A stretch of DNA of 64,000 nucleotides from positions 17,835,185 to 17,899,184 of the forward strand of contig CM070719.1 in the NCBI GenBank assembly GCA_036346275.1, written 5' to 3'. Shown in pieces: positions 56,879 through 64,000 of this stretch. The stretch is from Otatea glauca. Lineage: Eukaryota; Streptophyta; Magnoliopsida; Poales; Poaceae. The translations under genes were made by a program, and so were the position numbers. Position 1 is the first letter of the stretch. Each line of letters opens with the position of its first letter. The notes under the pieces are model-generated. The model searched no databases. It worked only from the letters and a program-made list of their open reading frames with translations, and was not told where the DNA came from.

Positions 56879-59800
56879 GTTGTCACCCAAAAGTCCTATG
56901 CACGGAGTATTAACTAGATGGCCCTCACCCAAACAAATATGAGTCACCGAGTTGCACCGTACACACTAACGCAACTAAGGGAGTTTTGATTCCATTCTGA
57001 ACAACCATACCGGTACTGAGTCTAATCCATCCAAGCATAGTACTCGCCGTCCATATCAGGACCTTGGTATCGCCCACACCCACCGAGGGGAGTGCGAGCA
57101 ATAGTTAAGGAACGACGACTGCTAGAGTTTATGCATTAGACGGTTGAAAGCAATTCCAGGTACCTGGATATGTGTCTAGTACTAGTTCCCAATATCAACG
57201 CCTAGAACCCACATATCCCGCATTCAAGATGCATCATAACACATACACACATGTCTAAGCAGTTGGCATAGCATAAGCATAAACTAGAAACTATTATAAC
57301 TACTTAATATTATAAGTAGTGGCTGACCGGCCAAGTATTACATTCCAAAATAAAATGCAGTGGAATATAAACATAAACCAAAATAAGGATAGTGGTATGC
57401 CCATCCTTAAATCCATAGGCAACCGACTTGGAAAAAGCCCAAGTTCACCCATCAACATAGTCGTCGGACCCCGGAGTAAAGTACGAGTCGTCGGGGTACT
57501 CTTCCATACCTTCGTCTATATTATTTAGATTGAGAAACGGTGAGTACACGTATGTACTCGTAATACTTTAGTGTATGGAAATACAGTAAATGAATGGCTA
57601 GAACAAGGATAACATGTCTCTACACTAAGTCTCATTTTCAGCATAAAGTAGATTTTATTTGCATGTGAATGTTTCATCAAACGATAACAGAATTGTAAAG
57701 AGCATTTGATAGGAAGTTAAATAACAGTAAATAAAGTTCATATGCATCAATTCACATCCCTCCTTGGCTGTGAACAGCGAGTAAACACAGCCACCCTTGG
57801 CTCATAAGTTTTCCAACCCGTTCCAACACCGTTTCCAAAAAATTTCGCAAAAACAAGACTATACTTGACATTATTTTCCCAAGTTGCTCATGACCACGAG
57901 AATGGATAATTAATTCTATTTTAATATCTTAAGAGAGTGTACACTTTACCCACATGACACATTCTAGCAATCATGTCAACCATGCCTCGCGATACTCATC
58001 GTACCCGATTTGCTAGACTGTGACGAAATAGTTCAACTAGTTAAAGCCTAGCCTTGCACCAGCCCCGGTGATGTTAAACCCTTGCCACAGTCCAGAGATC
58101 TGGACTAACACTTGCTATGTTAAAGTTGGTGTACGTCATCGTGTCCTCTCCCCATGGCAAGGCATATACCGTTATATTGGAATGCTTTGGCCCCAACACC
58201 TCAGTGAATGGAGCACCTACGAGCAACACCACACCGGTGTGTCCTTACTATTTTGGCCTACCAAAATGCTGGTTAAACTTCAACTAATCTAGTAAGTTAA
58301 GGCTATCCCATACTAGCACATGTGGTTGCACCAAATCACTTAGGTGATAGTATCAAGTTCGGTCCTTAATTGACCCGGACGAGAATCTCCCCCTAACTAC
58401 ACGTGAGGTCCCTTTTCATGCCTCAAGTTTAACCATAACTCGACCGCGTCTAAACCATAAGTTTTGGGTTGGATTTTCACCAAAACACATGGAAACCATA
58501 CCTCGGTTCCGCATCATTAAACGAAATTGCTCAAGCTACAGAGAAATGTGTCCCAACATTTAAAAGACGTTCTAGTGAGCATGTCTAAGCATGTACATAC
58601 GATAATTCACGATTATTACCAAAATGACACTAAGTAATGTATACACCATAAGCTAGGTTACAATAGCAGGTAATCAATGTCAAGGTAAAGGTAATGCATA
58701 CAAGTGGGAAATAGCTACCGGTACCCACAACATAGCAAGTTTATAACATACACGCATGCATATAATTTGATAAAACAGCATAACATTGTAAAATATGGGA
58801 TCAACATAATCAAAGGAGGGTGCTTGCCTGGTTGCTCTTCGTCGGGGACATAAGCAGGGTCGTAGTCGGGATCGTTGTCAACCGATTTCGAAATGTCGGC
58901 GTCTACGCGTTAAGTATCAAGAACCACGAAAAAAGCAAATAACAACGTATCAATAATGGCAAAAAGAAATCATATGTAAATACCAAATGAAACTTACCAA
59001 GAAGAACATGGTGATTTAGGGTTCCTGAATTATCACTTGCATAAATGTTTCATTAATACTTTTGCTTATGTGAGGCCTTTTTATGAATATGCTACTTTCA
59101 TTCTTCGAATTCAAGAAGCTAAAGTTATGATCATGCCTAAGGTTATTTATGGACTCAAGAGGCTAAAATTATGTATCTTTGTATCTATATCTTCGAATTC
59201 AAGATGCTAAAATTATTTGAATTTAATAGAATTAAGACGTTAGTTAAGGTGTAGTGTATGAATAGTATTTAGCCCTTGGTGTTTTGCATACAAGGTGATT
59301 TATACATGTTAAGTCCACAAGTTCAACCTACTGGCTGCATATCCATGGTTACACAATGATTCTTGCGACACAAGTACTTTAATTATTGATTTCTTAAGCT
59401 CGACTATTCATATAATGGGTTTTAGCTACCATAACACTTAGGGTTATATTCTTAACAGGGTTCAGATGCAAAGAGGGTTGTAATGAGAATGTTTTTCCAG
59501 AATATGGTAGTCCTTATCTTAAATAGCATTTCTGGGCTGATCTTCCTAATATTTACATTTAGACGAGATGTTTTATATGTAGCCGAAAAGGCATAAGTGA
59601 TTCTCTAGTTTACGCGATAAGATTTCAGTTTTCGTTTTAAGTTTGCGACTGCACCTTATAAGATTATTTAACTATTTTTTAGACTGTAGGAGATGTCTCT
59701 AAGAGTGTTTTAAAGTTGGTTCCGCGACATTTCGCTTGTATCCGAGATAGATTACATATAAGTGAACATTAAGGCTAATATGGAATTAATTCAACATTGC

Positions 59801-60638
59801 ACAAACATGAGATATTTTTGCATAAACATAAATTGTATCACTTTTCAAGGTCCTAGGATTTGATTTCATCAAATTTGAAGTTTTTTTGCGAAAGTTATGA
59901 CTATTCGGACTTTTCATGCATTGAAACTTCGATTATTAAGCATATGGAGCAAACTTTGTTAACATTTAAATATTTTATATATTTGGAATGCATTGGACCT
60001 CAGGAGCATAACAAAACTATTTTTTCCAAGATTTGAGTTACTTTGATCCAATTTTTAACCATTTGACTTTCTATGTATGAGAAGCTTTCTATATTCAAAA
60101 TTGGGTTCAAAATGAATTCAAAACTAAGTTTTTTTGTAAAAATGTAACATCCATGACCATAGGAACATGTGAGAATAATTTCATGATTTTAGGGGTTGAA
60201 ATTTCTGTAATTGCTATAGGGTACGTAAAAGGAGCTTTGCACAAACTTTAAACCCAACTAATTTAATCTCTCATGAAAAATTAGATTTTATTACATATTC
60301 TGAATCCTCGTGATTTAACACAAATTTAGAAACTTATTTCACTAAATTTGAAGCTTTCTAGCAGAAGATATAACTGTTTGAACTTGGACCGGTTAGTAAA
60401 ATGTACTGAAAATAAAGAATATGCCTTCTGTGATTGAAGGCGCCTTTTTCGTTTGAACTGAGATCGCTGCAATTCACTGACCAGGGGGGCCCTTCGGTTA
60501 GTCTCACAAAGCATAGGAAGTGTTGGCGGTGGCTAGGGCGTGGCGCCGGCGGAGAACGACAACCGGAAGAGGGAGTTTGCCGGCAGGGTGAGCTTCAGGG
60601 GTGTGTGGCGCAGCTGTAGAAAGGCTCGGTGGTGAACT
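56879..60638 (-). mobile_element. Long-LTR unit 3, main part (minus orientation)
   Basis: Continues from 42884. Shares landmarks with unit 2 in the same order: CACCCACCGAGGG (57078), GAGTACACGTATGTACTCG (57542), GCGATACTCATCGTACCCGA (57988), GACCCGGACGAGAATCTCCC (58372), exon-like segment (58828), AT-rich part to 59790. 59800-60420 is AT-rich without a gene; 60420-60620 is the edge of a GC-rich block. Cut at 60639 by another LTR. Confidence 0.6.
58828..58902 (-). other. Exon-like acidic segment in long-LTR unit 3
   Basis: 75 nt, after CGCGTAG and before CAG|GCAAGC. It reads ADISKSVDNDPDYDPAYVPD with no stop. Confidence 0.5.
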
Positions 60639-63600
60639 ATCACATCCTGAAAATTTAATTAAGTAAGAAGTATATCTCAAAGATTTTATTTTATTTTTTG
60701 TCTGGATTATTTCTTGATTTTCTTGGTTTTTCTTGATTTTACTCTAAAGGAGAAATCCTTTTTAAAATATCAATTGAAGTAAGAAATAATAAGTAAGAAT
60801 AAAACCCTATGTTAATAAAATAAATTAAATCTCTGCAAAATCGTGAGAGATATCCATAACTCTGTTTATGAATTAAAAATGTCATGAGGCACACTTAATG
60901 GTGAATTGAAAGGTAATTAATGAGATTTGACAGTGAAAATAAAAATAATCCAATTTTAATTTGACCCGTAAATTTTAGATTATTTTTTGAAAGGATATAT
61001 ATATGAACAGTAAAAAAATCATGAATTAATAAATTAATTTTATACATTTAAAAATTCAAAAACAGAAAGATTGAAAATCTAGAGGTAACAAATGTCAGAA
61101 TTTTTATTAATTAAATAAGAAAGATATGAAGTTGAAATTTTTTCTGAAGATCATTATAGCCATAAGGAACCTGTACAAAAGTTTTAAAAATGTTTGATAA
61201 GAAATCACTCACCACAAAAATTAAAAATAGAAAACACAAAATTGAGCACAGTGCATGGTTAGAATTATTTCAAATTCTGGGTGTCTTATCTCAGCTTGAA
61301 ATTTTAATAGTGAGGTCAGCCTTATCAAAACGTCTCACATAAAATTTTTCAGAAATTCTTGATGAAAAATTGACAGCCAATTAATGACCTTCCCTTACTG
61401 TCAGAACACAGGGGGGGTGAATTTCCTTCTCTTAGTATGACGAGTGGAACCTTTCACTAAAACAAACCAGCCGAACTCGCCAACCTTCGGTCTCTGGCCG
61501 GTGGTCCTAGACCCATGCGTCAGTTGCTTCCTGTCTGTTCTTCCCCACAGAGCACAGAAGCAGTGAAAGGAAGTCGACTGATCTGCCGCCACGACGCGTC
61601 TTGGGAAGCCCGAAGATGACGCAGCTATAGCCGGGAGTGACAACCGCCATACCTCTGCCACGCTAGTCTTTTCACTTGAATTGGCGCAGACTGGACGAAG
61701 CTTCACGCGAGAGCAGAGCGGCCGCCATTTGTCCCTCTCATGCCTTCGAGTGCCTCATGACTCCTCACACCTGACTCCCATTCTCCCATTCCAGTCACGC
61801 ATGGCCGAAACCTCAAGTTCCCCAGTGAACCACCATTTCCAATAGACTTTGAGCTCGAGAGAACATCAAATTGGGATGGTTTGTTGATTCTTTTTCCAAT
61901 TCCTTGGAGCTAAGCATCTAGGACCTTCTCTGATCAAAAGCCCTAATTTTGTTCCAGGAATTAGCCCCTTGAAACCCGACACCCCTACTGTTCTTCTTCT
62001 CCAGTCACAGTGCTCGGTACCAGGCTGAATTGACTACCCTCCGAAGCCAACGACAGGTAAAATGGAATGCGTAGGTCCCGTAGGTGCTTTAGGTGGAACC
62101 GATTCCGTCGATGAGGTTCTCTGTCACTGGTGCGGCCAACCTCCATGGCCTCCACCGCTTGGCCGTGGTGGCAGGTCATCTCCGGTGGTCGCCGACGGAA
62201 TGGGTACCACCCTCATGTGCGCAAGAACCCCCTTAATCCATAGAGGCCATCAACCTAGCGAGATTCTGGCCAAAACCTCACCGGCGACGAGCTAGAGTTT
62301 GTGCCCTGTCTGTGACTATGACATGCGGGACCATCTTGTCAGATGGCGTGAGTCATTCAAAGTGTTCAGAGTCACTGACATGCGGGCCAGATCCATCAGT
62401 GGCTGTAAGAAAATCAAGAAATGAGAGAAATCCGGGAAAATCAGAAAGACGCCTTTTTGAAAGGAAAGCGTATTTTGGATTTTCTCTGATTTTCCAGAAC
62501 CGCAAGATTTAACATGTGAATAACTTTTGCATTTTTAATCTAAATTAGATGAAACAAATTTATAAATTCATCTAAAATCAAGTTCTTTCAGAATATGTAA
62601 AAACATTTTGAAATTAAGCTTTGTAAAAATTTGAAGTTTAAATTTAAAGAAAATGGTAGAAATTTGATCAATACAAAATTTCTGCAAACATTCTTAGAAT
62701 TAAATGAAACCAATTTTGATTGAATCCTTATGCTGTCTGAAACCAAAATATGTAAAAATATTTAAATTTCAACTTGTTTTGAATCATTTTCCAGCGAAGA
62801 TATATTTTAATGTGTTAAGTATTATAAAATGCAGATGGGCTCTAAATTGAATAGAATTTATTTCTTTTCATTACAAAAGCAGTAGGCTAGCTGCATGCAG
62901 AAGTATATAAGGATTTGTTTTGGCTTAGATATGTTATGTGAGTTGATCTTGTCTTAAGAAGTAAAACATATAAATGTATATGTCCATGTTTCCATAAACT
63001 CTCAATGAGTAAATACATAAAATATGGCTGACTAGAACTCATGACCAGATTGCTATTTAGATAACATCCGGAAGATCCTCATATATACAAGTTATCACGC
63101 ATAAAGGCTATAAGCTTTAACCATACCCAAGAATTTTTGCATACATATGTATATGTGTGAATATTTATTGAGAGAAGGAGATAATGAAAAAGCTAAAGTA
63201 GGACTCATGTCAACTCTTAAAGTCTTTATTACACTGAACATAGATTTAACTCTAGCCTAATATACTGTGCAACTGATTCATATTAACAATGCAGCTCTTT
63301 GAACTATCATAGCATTGCTAATGTTACTAACAAGAATATACCAAAATAAAGACCGCTTAAACGCATATGCGTAAAACATATAATCACATCTGTCTTTACA
63401 AGAAAGTTCTCATTTGGATTTTCTACTCGTATTCTTTTGCCCTTACTTTGGTTTATTATTTGTCGCATGATTTTTCTATTGAACGTCGAGTAGATCCTGA
63501 CATTTCTGATTTGGTTGACGACGAGCTCGCTGACAACCCAGATTATTTACCAGACAACGATCAGTAAGGCAAGCACCCCCTTGATCATTATGCTCCTATT

Positions 63601-64000
63601 ATTTCAATTAATTACTTTACACTGTGTTTGTTAAAACTATTATGCATGCGCGTACTTTCTATAAAAATGATACATTGTGGGTATTGGTAGATATACCTAT
63701 TGTCTCATGGAACTTACTTGATAAATATGGATATGTGAACCTTGATAACCATAGAATAGAGGTAGACAATACATGATGTCAACATGGGTATATATGATCA
63801 CATATTAACCATGCTTAGTCATGCTTAGCAGTAAAAATTGGGACAAATAGATTTAATTCCTTCTTGAGAATTTAAAAATGTTGGATATGACATTGTTAGT
63901 ATTTTGGCTAAAAACCCGAAATAAAACTATGGTTTGGACGCAGGTGATTATTGGCAATAGCCAGTTGTGAAGATGGGTTTGAACGTAGTGTAGGGAGAAG
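60639..64000 (+). mobile_element. Long gypsy-type LTR, plus orientation, runs off the window
   Basis: Starts TATCACATCCTGAAAATTT, a TGTCACATCC-like start with TG to TA change. AT-rich to 61380, GC-rich 61480-62350, AT-rich again, exon-like segment at 63494-63568, then AT-rich. This is the same order as the LTR at 7882-12849. ORFs at 61401-61706 and 61985-62512 have no recognisable motif. The right end lies outside the window. Confidence 0.55.
63494..63568 (+). other. Exon-like acidic segment in the rightmost long LTR
   Basis: 75 nt, after GAGTAG and before AAG|GCAAGC. It reads PDISDLVDDELADNPDYLPD, with a TAA just before the donor-like site. Confidence 0.5.

Overview
The window is plant nuclear DNA, almost certainly from a grass (Poaceae). 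The evidence is a compact intron-containing SWEET sugar-transporter gene embedded in nested LTR retrotransposons of types typical of grasses: Tat-lineage Ty3/gypsy elements with an antisense gene, long LTRs of Del/Tekay style, a SIRE/Maximus-like copia gag, a BARE/Angela-like copia solo LTR, CACTA elements and short non-autonomous elements. There are no bacterial-style operons, CRISPR arrays or recognisable RNA genes. Only one convincing host gene is present, the SWEET gene at 18227-20414 (minus strand). All family names come from protein motifs and terminal structure read by eye; no database was searched.

Layout. 1-600 holds a weak small-gene candidate. 730-2191 is a CACTA-type element interrupted by a second, complete non-autonomous CACTA (989-2125, 3-bp target duplication CCA). 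2820-3260 is a degenerate ~30-bp minisatellite. 3300-5720 is AT-rich non-coding DNA with a diverged duplication and two microsatellites. 5720-15760 is a nest: a minus-strand copia element (LTR 14515-15760, gag/pre-integrase remnants 12855-14460 and 6400-7876) split by a long gypsy-type solo LTR (7882-12849), itself split by a copia solo LTR (8649-9992). 15761-18093 is probably another truncated long LTR. 18227-20414 is the SWEET gene, with a TATA box at 20501-20510 and a hAT-like MITE in intron 3. 20520-24075 is AT-rich intergenic DNA with a large AT/CATA microsatellite.

24076-60638 is dominated by three minus-strand, head-to-tail copies of a long-LTR-like unit. They are invaded by a Tat-lineage gypsy element on the plus strand (copy 1, 24802-37076), a TRIM (40523-41226), and a second Tat element on the minus strand (copy 2, 42885-56878). 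60639-64000 starts another long LTR on the plus strand and runs off the window.

The two Tat copies share one plan: LTR, PBS, gag, aspartic protease, reverse transcriptase, degenerate RNase H, second RNase H, integrase, direct repeats, a multi-exon antisense gene (gypsy-type transposase-like domain, Pro-rich linker, coiled coil), an 80-82 bp tandem array, a short antisense ORF with its own TATA box, PPT and LTR. Both are broken by stops, frameshifts and deletions. The main points for follow-up are the antisense two-gene module, the inverted LTRs flanking copy 2, a recurrent 75-81 nt exon-like acidic segment inside the long LTRs, and the loss of a substrate-pocket Asn in the SWEET protein.
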